A stretch of DNA of 64,000 nucleotides from Thamnidium elegans (GCA_025201345.1 JAIXMG010000005.1:1285790-1349789); one strand, 5' to 3'. Positions 11,497 through 23,936 are shown, counted from the first letter of the stretch. Made by a program: numbers and translations. The notes: generated by a model not told the origin, from the sequence alone.

Positions 11497-11640
11497 TCAG
11501 CTTTATCCACATTAAACTTTACATTCGACACCAAAGTGTATCTTTGTATCTTATACTTGACGCGCAGAAAGTCACTTTCATCCTGTAGAAGAAGACATAC
11601 ATAATCTGCATACGCTAAAAGCTTAAGTGTGCCCCTTCAT
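11497..11640 (-). pseudogene. LINE reverse transcriptase relic
   Basis: On the minus strand a short open frame reads LKLLAYADYVCLLLQDE, then about 30 residues later VKFNVDKAEAFSPHG. This is the catalytic core of a non-LTR (LINE) reverse transcriptase: L-L-x-YADD-V/L is here YADY, so the second catalytic Asp is replaced by Tyr, and the SNxKFNxxKTEAFS block follows at the normal distance. Stops appear on both sides in all frames. Flanking sequence from about 11300 is probably the same relic but cannot be read. Dead copy. Confidence 0.75.
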
Positions 11641-11775
11641 AACGGACAACTACTAATTATGTAGCAAATAACCTATTCTTGGATTTTATTTTATTTTGAA
11701 GTCCGCGTGAAGTAAATGAAATTAAACAACCCGGGTACAATTCCTTTTTCTTTTCTTCTAAAACTAATAATAATA

Positions 11776-11920
11776 ATGAAAGTCTGGTCTCCTTTATTAG
11801 CCACCGCTTTAGTTTTAGCTGGTGTTTCTGCTCAATACGACGATGACTTTAGTTTCGAATTCTTTGACGATGACTCCGAGTAAACTACAAAAAAAAAATA
11901 AAAAATTGTTGTTGCTTTAT

Positions 11921-11953
<33 letters not shown>

Positions 11954-13161
11954 GTGTGTGTAGTGCAGACTATGGATTTACAGAAGTAACAGATGGACCT
12001 TTACCTTGCAATGGATTCCCTCAGTATAGAGAATTACCTATTAACCAAGCGTTTTATCTTGGTGCCCATAACGCTGGTTCCCATGTATTTGAAAAGTCGA
12101 GTCAGAAACAAGATATTCCTCAACTTTTAGAGGACGGTATTCGTTACTTGGATATTAACTTATGTAAAGAGTAAGGTTACTAGTTTATAATGTAAAGAAA
12201 GAGGTTTATATTGATGATTTATTTTTTGTAGTGGTGAAAAGGTAGTTGTGTGCTCCAGTTATGATTCTACACCTTCTGGTCTTACTTTTACAGACGTTAT
12301 GGAATCGATCCTCAAGTTCTCTCGTGAAAATGTAGAACAGTTTTTAGTATTACATCTTAAATCAGAAAATGTTAAACAGCCTGTTGATACAAAGGAGTTG
12401 GAAGAGTTGATTGATGAAAGATGTAAAGTCCATACAGAGTTAACTCCCGGTACAAATGAATATGTCAAAACAGAGGTAAACAGACATACATTTATTTATA
12501 TTTGTTTTCTTTATTTATTTTGTACGTAGTGCCCTTTTGTTCAAGTATTTAAACCGGGAAAGAGTCGTTGGCCTTCTATGGGAGAGGTTGTCAATTATGA
12601 CCCTGAAATGTCGCAGTGGGTCGGTGACGGAGAAGTTGTGGGCGTTCGTACTAAATTTCATATTAGTATTGATGACAGTATTACTAAGGCACGTGGATAT
12701 ACCGCCTCTTACTTTTCTCCTGCTTTCTGGAGATCAGTTCAAAACGGTAACAAGGTCAAGTCTTTTGATGAACTCAAGAAGATTGTAAATAAACAATGTA
12801 AAATTCCAGCTGGGGGTATTGGATTAGAAGCTTATTTACCTTCAGAGTAAGTTAATTTATAAATGAAAGAAAAAAAAAATACTAAAAATTATTTTATCGT
12901 AGTAATGAGTTTATTGCTACACCTAATGTACTTGAAGATTTATTTACAAGTCGTTCAGGATGTAACTTGAATGATTCACCACTTAATACTTTCTTTTCGT
13001 TTGTGTCTGTTGATAATTATCAAGATCAATTAGCGTATTTGAAAGAGTTGGAAGGTCGTATGATGGATCTTAATTACCAAAAATGGAGTGGCAATTATAT
13101 GCCTATTGCCCCTTCTTCTTTATTCAAGGAAGAAGTACGTGTAACAAGAGATGAGCTTTAA
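11776..13161 (+). CDS. Secreted PLC-like phosphodiesterase family protein
   Basis: PI-PLC X-domain superfamily protein, probably secreted. Five exons 11776-11879, 11964-12170, 12232-12475, 12530-12846, 12903-13161; 1131 bases, 376 residues. Residues 1-19 form a signal peptide (MKVWSPLLATALVLAGVSA) followed by an acidic stretch. The first catalytic region is intact: FYLGAHNAGSH, then LLEDGIRYLDINL. The strand that normally carries the second catalytic His (LCHS/CHG) reads VVVCSSYD, with no His. Further on, VEQFLVLHLKSE and CPFVQVFKPGKSRWPSMGEVV fit the barrel. Intron 1 contains a long T-run. Because of the missing His it could be a non-catalytic relative; I cannot tell from sequence alone. Confidence 0.82.
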
Positions 13162-13298
13162 TAAAAAAAAAAAAATTTATGCGTCATAAAATTCGTAAAA
13201 TTCATTAGAGGTTCGGTTAGATGCTATGTTTGAATTGAGCTCTAAAAAAAAGCTAGAAATATGAGTAGTGTCTTTTTTTTTTATATATATGTAAGTTG

Positions 13299-14188
13299 TC
13301 AATATATGTGTATACCTGCTGTTTCAATGTGGCACAATCTCCTCGCGTGGGCTTTTTTTTTACATGTAATTATTGTTTATTATTATAAAAAATTAAATTA
13401 CATACAAAAAAAAAAAAAAAATTGTGTTATATTTTTTTTAAAAAAAAAAACTTACTTTCAGTTCTCCACTGTGATTCACATAATACACCTTGAGGACATG
13501 TATCTCTTAAATCTACTTGTAAAAAAAAAACAGAAAAAAAACTTAAATAATCGGCTTAAACAGAAATAAAAATATTATACTACCTCTAGCTAAACCATTT
13601 GCTAATGCATCTCTCCAATATCCATAAAATTGTCCATTGACAATAGTTACAGCGCAACTATAACAAGCAAGTAAATGATTAGAGGGTAAAATACCTTCTT
13701 CTCCCATTCTGTCGTAATAAGTGTCCTCTTCTCCTTCTTCTTCTTCTTCATTATCACTTTCAGTGGAAATACGACGTGTATTATATAATTGAAGTGCTAA
13801 TGGTGTCATTCTTCTGGCAATTCCTGTTGTGTAATGGTTATCATTAAAATCATTTAAGCATGTTGACCAAGCTTCTGACCAAGATAAATGACTTCGTTCT
13901 AAATAATCTTCAAGTAACCTAATTTCATGTTGATTTAAATGTCCATCTTCTAGTGAGTCAATCTTTTCAATATCAATTAAATATTGTTTTATCGAAGTAA
14001 TTTCTAATAAAAATTACTTAGTTTTGTCGTAAATTAAATCACGTAATTATTATTTACCGCTAAGCACATATAGTTTTGCTGCCATATCTCTGTTCTTACA
14101 TCCCCAATATTTATCGCACGCTACAATTCCACAAAAGCTACCTAAACACACATATATAAAAAATTAATACAAAAATTACGTCCCCCCC

Positions 14189-14235
<47 letters not shown>

Positions 14236-15127
14236 GACAGCATTGATTAATAGCAGGTTCGTTTCCTTTGGATCCTCGTGCTGGTAAATACTCAGAACAA
14301 AAGCCACAAAAAATATGCCCAAAACCTGTTTGTTGGGAATTGGAGATAGGTATACGACAAGTATAATTTGTACCGTTGAATGGTTGACATGATCTACATG
14401 GTGTTTTGATATTGGAATCATTAGCGGTACTACAAAGAGAGAGGGAATGTTAATAGATACGCAAAAGGGAAATTGAAGTATATTACTTTATTTGTACCGA
14501 AGATGAAGAAGAACCTCCAGATATGTTATCAATCTAGCGATAAAGAGAAAAAAATTGGTCAGTAGATAAGTATATGCTTGCAAGAATCAAAATTCTTACA
14601 TTTAAACTTTCGATGATTTCAGTGGGTGTATTTTGATCTTCATAATAATCTTGTGCCTTTTTAAATATTTCAAGAAAATTTTGGGCAGAATAATTATTTA
14701 CATAGTGGTTGACAGCGCTTCGACAAATAGGGCAAGCAAAAGTACCTTCCTCGCTGATTTTTTTTGTTTTTTTTCAGTAGTTTTATCACGAACATATTTT
14801 TTTTAAAAAAAAATAGCTTACCTTGGTATAGAGCTGACACAGTCTAAACAAAATGTGTGAAGGCATGGTATAGCAGATTGAGGGTTCTCAAAAACGTCTT
14901 GACATAAAGCTACAAAAAGAAAGGGGACGGGTGATTTAGCTTTTTTTTTTCTTTCCCTCTCTCTCTCTCTCTCTCTCTCTCTTTTCTTTCTGTAATTGGT
15001 TAACTTGCCACAAGTCAATTCGTCTCTTAATGAGTTCTAAGAAAGTAAAAAGATTAGCCTCGTATTTTTTTAGTAGCCGAAACTAAAAAAAAAGGCTTAC
15101 CACAATCAAGAGTATTGGATTATTCAT
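13299..15127 (-). CDS. CHFR-like RING E3 ligase with C-terminal PBZ finger
   Basis: Probable ubiquitin ligase of the CHFR group (mitotic checkpoint). Ten exons: 15101-15127, 15009-15036, 14822-14909, 14600-14753, 14487-14533, 14239-14429, 14058-14141, 13584-14003, 13456-13512, 13299-13351; 1149 bases, 382 residues. RING: ELTCALCQDVF, PCLHTFCLDC, FACPICRSAV. CHFR cysteine-rich region: PCRSCQPF, GHIFCGFCSEYLPARG, CCSFCGIVACDKYWGC. The C-terminus gives C-x5-C-x8-H-x5-H (CPQGVLC...THARRLCH), a PBZ poly(ADP-ribose)-binding finger. Intron 2 has a GCAAGT donor (GC-AG). The N-terminal FHA domain of animal CHFR is not seen; the first nine-residue exon is the least certain part. Intron 6 contains T11A34. 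Confidence 0.85.
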
Positions 15128-15356
15128 ATATAAAAAATGTGGTTGGGATAAAAAAACCAAGTAAAACGTACATAAAAAAACAAGACTTTTTAGTGCGACG
15201 ATACAACAAAATGATTGTAAAGCCACAAGCAGATCACATGCTATAAGGTTTAACATTAAAAAAAAACCCCGTATTATAGTAACGAAATAAAAAAAATAAA
15301 AAAAAAGAGAGATAGTATTATTAATAGTAAAAAATAAAAAAAAGAAAGAGACTGAA

Positions 15357-16790
15357 CTATACAAAGTATTGGCCTCCAGTGCCACCCATCTTTGACCCAC
15401 CACCACTTATACCGTTTCTTACAGAGAATGGTGCAAAACGATCTTGATCAGGCACAGCATCAAATATCTTGAACTTTGTTTCATTATCACGTACTTCCAT
15501 AATAGAAGCCACATTGCCACAACGATAACAGTAATTAGGTGCAGACCAAACAGTTACCAATTCGTCGTTAGGAAACATATACTTGTATCCTTCTTGTACC
15601 AATTGATGGGCTCTTGCAATTAATGATAATCCATTAATATGATTAAACTATATAAAAGGTTTTAAAAAACTAAAAGCTTCATTTTTTTTTTTAACTGTAA
15701 ATACTTTACCTCGCTCGTCACTTTACCACCAAATAACCAACCTGCTCCTCTAGGACTCACTGCCCATGTCTCTATATCATCTGGATCAGACCACATCAAA
15801 TCACAAAATGATCCTTCATGGGGAATCTCTTGTAAACGATGAATTGTTCTCATTTGATCAAGCGCTTTAATATCAGGCGATAATCCACCATGAACACATA
15901 AAATTGTTCCATCGATAATCTAAATTTCCCTCTTTTTTTTTAATTTATGTGTATACATATATTTATACACATGTACTTACTGCAGCTAAAGTCAAGTAGT
16001 CAAAAACAGAACAACAGTATTTCCAAACATTAGCATTGCCGTATTTCGTTTGACACTCGTCTATTACACAAAAAAAAAAGTAAATATATATTATGGAATA
16101 TATATAAAATATATTCTTTTTTTACCATAAAAACCGTATACTTGTGTAATTTGTCTACTCTCATGGTTTCCTCTTAATAACGTAATCTTGTCAGGATATC
16201 TATTTTTTTTTTTTAGGAGTTAATAAAAGAAAAATGGAGTTTTTTTTTGTTGTTGTAAAAAGGTACATTACTTTGCTTTTAATACCATTAAAAGAGTAAA
16301 TGTTTCTAAACTAAAGTAACCACGATCTACGTAATCACCCTAACAACCTGCTGATAAGTACAACTTGAATACATGTTTTATATATATATATATATATGCT
16401 GCTGAAATAAGTTTTACCATAAAAATGTAATTGGTGTCTTTGACATCCCCACCTACATTAAATAATTCTAAAAGATCATAAAACTGACCTAAAAAAAAAA
16501 AAGAAATGTTAGTTTTTAAAGGGGAGGAGGGAAAAGATGAATAGGAGACTATATGTTTACCGTGAATATCTCCACAAACAGTAACGGGTGATTGAACAGG
16601 TTGAATATTTGATTCTTCCATTAATAACTCTTTCACCTAATTGTTATTTTTTTTAAATATAAATGTTTTTTTTTTTTACATGTGTTAGGGTTTATTGTTA
16701 ACTTACCATCTCGCATAATTTCTTAATATCTTGTTCTGGCAAGTATTCACATTTACGAACAGTATCTAACCATTCATCTGGAGTTCCCAT
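15357..16790 (-). CDS. SIT4: PP2A-like Ser/Thr phosphatase catalytic subunit, SIT4/PP6 type
   Basis: Cell-cycle and TOR-linked protein phosphatase. Eight exons: 16707-16790, 16561-16636, 16418-16488, 16272-16339, 16126-16199, 15981-16060, 15710-15919, 15357-15647; 954 bases, 317 residues (yeast Sit4 is 311). Start [17 protein letters not shown] and [13 protein letters not shown] are Sit4-like. Metal-site motifs are complete: [20 protein letters not shown], plus [10 protein letters not shown] and [12 protein letters not shown]. The tail FKIFDAVPD followed by a Gly/Ser-rich run fits Sit4. It ends GGQYFV, whereas PP2A, PP4 and PP6 relatives end YFL with a methylated Leu. The gene is tandem with the CHFR-like gene, about 230 bases apart. 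Confidence 0.95.
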
Positions 16791-17042
16791 TTGTCTAATA
16801 TATTTTTTGTGTGTTTTTTTATATATCTATTTTATTTTATTTTGGTGTTTTGGTTCTTTCTTTCTTTTTAGTTAAAAAGTATATATAATATATCTATTAT
16901 AAAAAAGAGAAAGAGAAAAAAAGAAAGAAAAAGGATAATAGTAAAAAAAAAACTAGTTCAATAAAGATTATTCAACAATAAACACAAAAAAAAAAAAAGC
17001 TCTTTTTTTTAATTTACCGCTTTGGTTTCATTTTTTACTGTA

Positions 17043-18172
17043 ATGAGCGATGAAGAAGACGAAGAACTACTAGACTATTCACGTCTGTTAAAGAAAACTC
17101 GAGCACCAAAACGTGGAAACAAGTCTACTGATACTACTACTGAACTCGATCAAAGATCAGTAGAAATCACACGTAATGCTTTATTTGAATGTATTCAAGT
17201 AAAACCTAATTTACCAAAGCAGTGTAGTCGAGGTCAATTAAACCAACTCTCTGCTCCTTATTGGACAACTATTACCATCAGTAAAGGTACTCATTTACGT
17301 ACGGTCGGATTTGCTAATAAAGGTATGGTCACTTTATTTCCGGAAGAAGCGGCTTTTTTAGTATCAAGAGATGCATTGGTGGTAACAAATCAAGATGATC
17401 AAGTACTAAAGTTTCAGGACTTTTGTATGATGTTGTGTGATCAGGATACCGATGGTTGGATTACGTTTGATAAGTATCAAGTCTATGCTTATTTAAAACG
17501 ATTAGGGTACATTGTGTTACGATCGAAATATTCAGTGCCTGTAACCAAAGAGATTGACAGTCCCGATAATACCACCGCTACTAGTTTATGGGATTTGTTT
17601 TGTAGGTATTTATCTTGTTGGATATATAAGAATAATAGATTACCTTTGGTATGGGATTACAAGTATAGTAGCTACCGTAAGATGATATAATATGTGGTTT
17701 ATAAAGTACAAAACCTAATAGATATATATACAGGTGAAATATATTCTACGTTACAGATTATACCTTCTTCGCCTTGGTATAAGCCATTTTATAAAAGTCT
17801 ATGCAGAACATTTGATTGGGACGTATATAAACCAACTTCTTCTTTTAAGAAAAAGGAGCCTGGCGTACCTGATTTTCGAGTGATTGTTAACAAGTAAGCC
17901 AAAATATACAAAAAGGAAGATATTTAATTGATACTTAAATATATATATATATTTTTAAAAAAAGCATACATGATCATATACCTTCTTTACATGAACAAAA
18001 CCAATTGTTTTCTCAATTGGTAGGTGTACCCAATAATAGCTATCAGCCAGTAAAGAACACCGAATTAAAAGAGTTTGGTGGTGGACCCACTTTTGTAATG
18101 GCGCTGGTTGGTGATGCAGAAGGAGTATCGTTTTTAAGAATGATTGGTGATGGTTTGGCAGACATTGCCTAA
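17043..18172 (+). CDS. SEN54: tRNA-splicing endonuclease subunit Sen54
   Basis: Structural subunit of the heterotetrameric tRNA intron endonuclease. Exons 17043-17676, 17734-17893, 17965-18172; 1002 bases, 333 residues. After an acidic start (MSDEEDEELLDYSRLLKK), the Sen54 N-terminal domain shows THLRTVGFANKGMVTLFPEEAAFLVSRDALVV, the family pattern of a G-F/G-x-x-x-x-x-x-L-x-PEEA-x-F-L block. Near the end, PDFRVIVNN and a segment ending GPTFVMALVGDAEGVSFLRM form the endonuclease-like fold, which lacks catalytic residues as in other Sen54 proteins. It is divergent from SIT4 (252 bases between starts). Confidence 0.9.
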
Positions 18173-18276
18173 ATTTTGTCGAAGTCACACACTTCATTTT
18201 ATTATTTTATTTACTTTTTTAGCTTACCCCTTCTCTTTTATTTTTTTTTATAACATAAAATAAAAATAAATAAAAA

Positions 18277-19354
18277 ATGGCTTCAAGACTCGATCAAGCA
18301 CTTGACCAAGTTATCAAGGATAGAAGAAGTGAAAGATCTAACGATAATAATTCTGGAGGAGGAGGAAGAAGAAGAAATAATAATAATAATAGAAATAATA
18401 ATCGTGATAGAAATGATTTTCCTCGTAGACGTCAAATGGATAACGACGGTTTTATTCGCAAGAGATTAGGTCCTTCTGATACTATTAAATCTTTTGTTCG
18501 TACTGTCAACGTACAAAAAAACGATAGTGTAAGCAAATTATACATTTAAACAAGATCCAACTTTTTAAAATTAATTCCCATCTTTTTTTTTTTTTTTTTA
18601 GAGAGGAAGTAGAAATGTAAATAGTACTTGGGCTCATGACATGTTTGATGATGAAAGTAGTGGTGCTGGGTCTTCCATCTTGTCTAGACTTGGTGGACGT
18701 GGATCAAGTGAACCTGCTCGTAATAAAGGAATCTATATTAGTGTTGAAAACCTTCATTACGATGTAACTGAAAAGGATCTTTCAGAATTGTTCTCAACAG
18801 TAGCTGATGTCCTTCAAGCTAAATTGGTGTTTGATATTTCCGGTAGATCTACTGGTGTAGCTACAATCAAGTATGCGTCGATGGAAGATGCTGAAAAGGC
18901 TATTAAAAAGTATAATAATGTTGAACTCGATGGCCAAGCTATGCGTATTGAATTAAAGGAATATACTCCTCGTACACCTAAAGCAACTGGAGGGTAACTT
19001 TATTTTTGTATTTGGAAAAAAAAAGCAGAGCGTGTATTAATCTTATTATTGTAGTCGATTCAATAACAATCGATTGGATAGTAGACGTAATGATAGAGGT
19101 GATAGAGGCGATAGAAGAGGTGGTCGTGATAGAGGTGATCGTAACAGAGATGATAATAGAAATGGTAATTCTAGAGATAACAACAGAAAGAACGATCGTT
19201 CAAAGCAAAACATGACTGCTGAAGATTTGGATAAAGAGATGGATAATTATATGAACTCAACTGTAAGTCATTTTTCATTGTTTATGCTTCTTTATCTAAT
19301 ACTCTTTATTTTATTTTGTAGAATAATGAAGACACTGATATGATGCTGGATTAA
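18277..19354 (+). CDS. YRA1: mRNA export adaptor Yra1/ALY/REF
   Basis: TREX component that joins the helicase Sub2/UAP56 and the export receptor to mRNA in the nucleus. Exons 18277-18528, 18602-18993, 19055-19262, 19322-19354; 885 bases, 294 residues. N-terminal box SRLDQALDQVIKDRR, then Gly/Arg/Asn-rich RGG-type sequence. One RRM at about residues 120-200: RNP2 IYISVENL and RNP1 GRSTGVATIKY. A second Arg/Asp/Gly-rich region is followed by the C-terminal UAP56-binding motif MTAEDLDKEMDNYM. The charged repeats make the intervening introns easy to place. It lies head-to-tail after SEN54, 104 bases downstream. Confidence 0.96.
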
Positions 19355-19543
19355 AAAAAAAAAAAAAAAAAATAGTACTAGCTTTTTTTTATTTTTATAA
19401 AATATACGCTCACGAATTATATATATATTATATATATATAAAGACACTCAGTTACACATAATCAGTCATTTTTCCATACTCTTCACTATGATGTTCATTA
19501 GTTATTTCATACGCACAAACACGCCTTATAAAAAAAAACCCAC

Positions 19544-21036
19544 TTACTTATACTCTCGCCAAATGACAGGTGCCGAAGTACAAGGAATCACTCCAATCTC
19601 TGTAATCACCAGTGAAATATACTTTGCTGGCGTGACATCGTACAACAAATTAATAACGTTTAAGTTGGACATATGTTTCCAATCTACCAATACACCTTGG
19701 TTAACTAAATCTTCTGGGTTTCCCTTTTCGTTCATCACCAATGAATCGACTTGAGTTCGGTTGGTGAATTTGTAAGTTTCTGCACAGATCATTACTGGGA
19801 TCATGTTATCAGTAGCAGCCATGGCTACAATAGCTGAACCGATACGAGAATAACTGGACCCGTTGTTTAATATACAGTGCGAGCCTAGGATTACTTTGGT
19901 TACGTCTTTCAAGGCAATGTAAATACTGGAGATTAAGGTGTATTGACATGGAATTCCAGCTTGAGTTAATCTCTTAAGTAGGTTTTTTCCTAAATGGATG
20001 TATATTTTAATTATAGTGTGTATATTTATAGTAATTAGAGTACAAACCTTCTAATAATGGGCGGCTGTCCACTATAACTACAGAAAAACATTTTCCTACT
20101 TGCTTTGCTTTTAATAATAAACTTTCTACGACAGAAGATTTAGCAAATGTTAAAATTACATCTCCTTCGTCTTCTATCTTTGACAGACCGTACTGAACGA
20201 TCAATTGATCAGCTACAGTGATACGAGCTGTAATAAATTGAGAAATAGAGCTTGTGAGCAATTTTTTAGCTTCTTGATCTGATAATGGAGGATGAATCGC
20301 AACGAGATCAGACATGGCCTTTTTGACATATCGAATCATCTCCCGAACACTTAGAGAAAAATTTCGAATATTTAATAAAAAATCTATATGAGGTTCCAAA
20401 TGTTTTTGGATATCACGCGTAAATGTAGCATTATTAGGGGGTCGATGATCTTCAATGACTTTACGTAAGGTTTCTAATACAGAAATACACCGCGCATTCG
20501 ACCCAACGATCTTATAATCCCAAAATAACAAACCCAAAGTTAATACTGAGGGGTGTAAATTTTTGTGTAATTCTGCGTTGGGTTTTTTAGAGACTGGCAA
20601 ATGGTTTAAAATACTTTTACGCGATAATGATGACACGGTATCCTTCTTTTTAGGAGTATTAGGGGCTGGATCGGGTGTGGTACTAGATTGTTGTTGTTGT
20701 TGGACGCGTCTTAAAGAATCGGCTCTTGCCTTTTCTGCTTGTTGTTTTTCTTGGGTTGGACGACGTTCAGATTTTTTCTTTGAGGTTTGTTTATTATTTG
20801 AGCGCGGAATGTCGTTTAGACTGCTTCGGCGGCGTATATGAGTATCTTCTGTACCTAACCATTGTTCTCCGTATGAGGAACCCATAGGTTGACCGATAGA
20901 AGGTGAACTTGTATTATGTTGAATAGGTGTAGACTTTTATTTTAAAAACGTAATATATATTTTAGTTATACTTAACAAGATAAAAAAAAAATGAGGCGCG
21001 TTGTATTTGTTTTACTACCTTATTTGAATCCATCAT
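19544..21036 (-). CDS. GCD2: Translation initiation factor eIF2B delta subunit
   Basis: Regulatory subunit of the eIF2B nucleotide-exchange factor. Exons 21019-21036, 20048-20933, 19544-19989; 1350 bases, 449 residues. Residues 1-130 are basic and low-complexity (SKKKSERRPTQEKQQAEKARADSLRR), as in other delta subunits. The Rossmann-like eIF2B alpha/beta/delta domain follows: HPSVLTLGLLFWDYKIVGSNARC, DVILTFAKSSVVESLLL, VVIVDSRPLLEGKNLL, VTKVILGSHCILNNGSSYSRIGSA and the C-terminal LVNQGVLVDW...LYDVTPAKYISLVITEIGVIPCTSAPVI. The short first exon (MMDSNK) is inferred from a GT-AG pair and in-phase continuation STPIQHN; the alternative is the ATG at about 20885. Confidence 0.94.
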
Positions 21037-23122
21037 AAAAAAAAAAAAAAAAAAAAAAAAAAGGCTTTAGCTAAGTGACAAAGAAAGGATATTATGCCGA
21101 CTAAAAAAAAAAAAAAAAAAAAAAAAGGTACCACAAAAAAAGGATGTCGGCATTTATAAATAAAAAACGCGCAGCATGTTACGGCTTAGACATAAAAGGG
21201 TGACTAATAACGTGTACATACACGCACATGAGTTAATTAAACGAAATGCTACGTCCAAGAACTTACTGCTTTTTTTCATTTTAATGAAATGTACATTATT
21301 TTTTTTTAATCTTATATTTAAGTTACAATCGGTATTGCCTTTTATGATGATCTTTTGAGCGCCGGTGCTTTTTTTTTTGTTTTTTTTTTGTTTTTTATGA
21401 AACAGAAAGTTTAGGTCTGGAATTACAGTTATTATATAAATAAAAAGTTTTAGTGCGAAAAAAAAAATGTAAACAGGTTTTTTTTCTTTTTTTTTCATAT
21501 CTAAATAGAAGCGGGAAAAATAACAATAAAATAGATACACAATTTAATGTTAAAAAACTGACACATAGTCGTGTTTATTAAATATTTTTTTTTTGTTGTT
21601 GCGGTAAGCCTCCTGAATTATAAGAATAAAAAAAAATAAGTAGGATAATCTGATTTATATAAGCTATAACGTTTTCTAAAAAGGTACACTGACATTTTTT
21701 ATTCTCTGCAGCATTCTCAGGCGCGCGCGCGCTCTTTTTTTTTTTTCTTTATTGATGTTTTATGCAACGTTGTACTCTAGTGTCAATACGGATATTCCTA
21801 TTCCGTGCTATTATAATATACCATTTAAGTTGAAGCAAATAATAATAATAATAATAATGTTTGATCTTATTGTAAAATAGACGTTTGACAGGAGCTGAAA
21901 TAGTGCGTCGCATAGAAAAAAAAAAAAAACTGCAAAAAGTATCTTTTTAAAAAAAAGTCTAGCCTATTGTAGAACCGGATAACTTGTTTTTCTTTTTTCA
22001 TTTTTTTTTTTACAGAAGATTGGGCTAATTCATTGGGTACCTTTAACCATGAAAGGCATAACTATCTTTTTTTTTTTCAATTATTGAACTTTAGTACCAG
22101 AATTTAATTTATTTGTTTTTTATATTAAAAAAGAAAAATGCTAAATATCACCAAGTACTTTATTCCTGACAATAACAGATAATCTTACTATTTCAGCTTA
22201 CGTATTTCCGGTCCTCGTCACTCTAGGTCCAAACGTTATTGTCGGTTTATAAAACATTTCTAGCAGTTACACAATAACAAACAACTGAAGGGGGGGGGAC
22301 TATTATTATTACACAAAAAGAAACCTTTAGAGTCATAGACCTATATTTATTCAACTGTTACAGTGCTTTTTTTTTTTTTTTTTGTAATTTTAGACCATAG
22401 ATCACCTTCTATTTGTGTAGAGTACAAAAAAAAAACCTGTTTATTTTCTAAACCGTTTTATTAAAAAAAAGTTCATCTATCTATAAACGTTCTAAATGGA
22501 AAAACGTCATTCGTCCTCCAAAGGTCACTAGGATTAGTTTTTGGGTAGTAATACCGTTTCATCATGTAGTACGAGTAAAATAACAGAAAGTCAGACACCC
22601 CTCTGATTACTTTTTCATGTATGAACAAGTTTTATTTTTCTTACTAGACTTGAAATCGTCATCATGTACTCAATCGACGCTATCAATACGAATCAAAATA
22701 AGTTTTATATTTAGTTGACTATATGATAGACTTTTTTTGCATAATAGAGTTAAAGCACCGTTCATGGATCAGCTTAATGCATTTCCTAAAACATGACGCC
22801 CTGTCACTTTTTTCTTTTGCCTCCCTTCTTTTTTAAAACTTGGTTTGAACAAAGAATATGATACCCTCTTTTTTTTATTTTATATGGTCAAAGAGAGCCA
22901 AGAAAATAATATACCAGTTTAAATAAAACAGAAAAACTAGATTTATTTTTATTAAAGATATTTTTTTTAAAAAAAAAAATTGAAAGGGAGAGTAAGAAGG
23001 GGATATAACGTCAAAAGAAAGCAACTATATCCCTGATATAACTGCTTTTTTAATGTATGTTCCATGTATATGCGAGCTCTTTTTTTTTTTTTAAAAAAAA
23101 CAAGTATACACTGAAATGGGGG

Positions 23123-23153
<31 letters not shown>

Positions 23154-23936
23154 CTTCAAAATGTTGTATGGTGGCATCATTTGATATTTAAATGTCATCA
23201 GGTGGCAAAAACATTTAGTACTTCACTAAAAAGAAAAGTTTTCACTTGGTGGCAAAGACGAGCACAGATTCTAAGAAGGAGGCCACTGTTTTAAACATTA
23301 GGGAGACAGTTTTAAAAAATAGCTAAAAGACAGATATATGCGGGTATGTCACATATCCACACTCACTCACTTTTCGTTGAGCCAAGAGAATCGTAGATAG
23401 AGGGACGAGAATAGGAGACCAGCTTATCAATAGGGATAACAACATTTTTAAAAAAAGCTAGGTACATATTTCCTTTTAAGAATAACGCAAAACGAAAAAG
23501 GACTTTAGTAAAAAAAAAAAAGTGGCTAGTTACTCATAGAGTTTTTTTTATTGACAGTGTCAATAAAGAAAAAAAAACAAGTATATATCTAAGGTTCTTC
23601 TTTTATTTTATTTTTACATGTAATGCGATGTATTCTTTCGAGAAAGGGAATAATAACGTAAAAAAAAAAAAAGAAGCAGCGCACAGTTTACTCAGTTGAT
23701 AGATTAACTAAACAAATGTGCACGAAAAAAAAACCGTAAACAGGTTTTTGAGGGTGAATTAGCCCGTATGACCGACATATATCTATTTAAGTCTCTGAGA
23801 CATCTTAGCCTTTCAAAAAAAAAATAGTATCGCTTGAGCGGGTAGTATTAATAATGCAAACAGTTGAGTTTGTTGTGGTTTTTTTTTGTGGTAAAGTCAG
23901 GGGGTGATGGGACCTTTTTTTTTTTTTGAACTATAG

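Noticed and set aside
15083..15406. Hydrophobic minus-strand frame between the CHFR-like and SIT4 genes
   Set aside because: Low-complexity Phe/Leu from A-runs; it runs through the end of SIT4 and the start of the CHFR-like gene.
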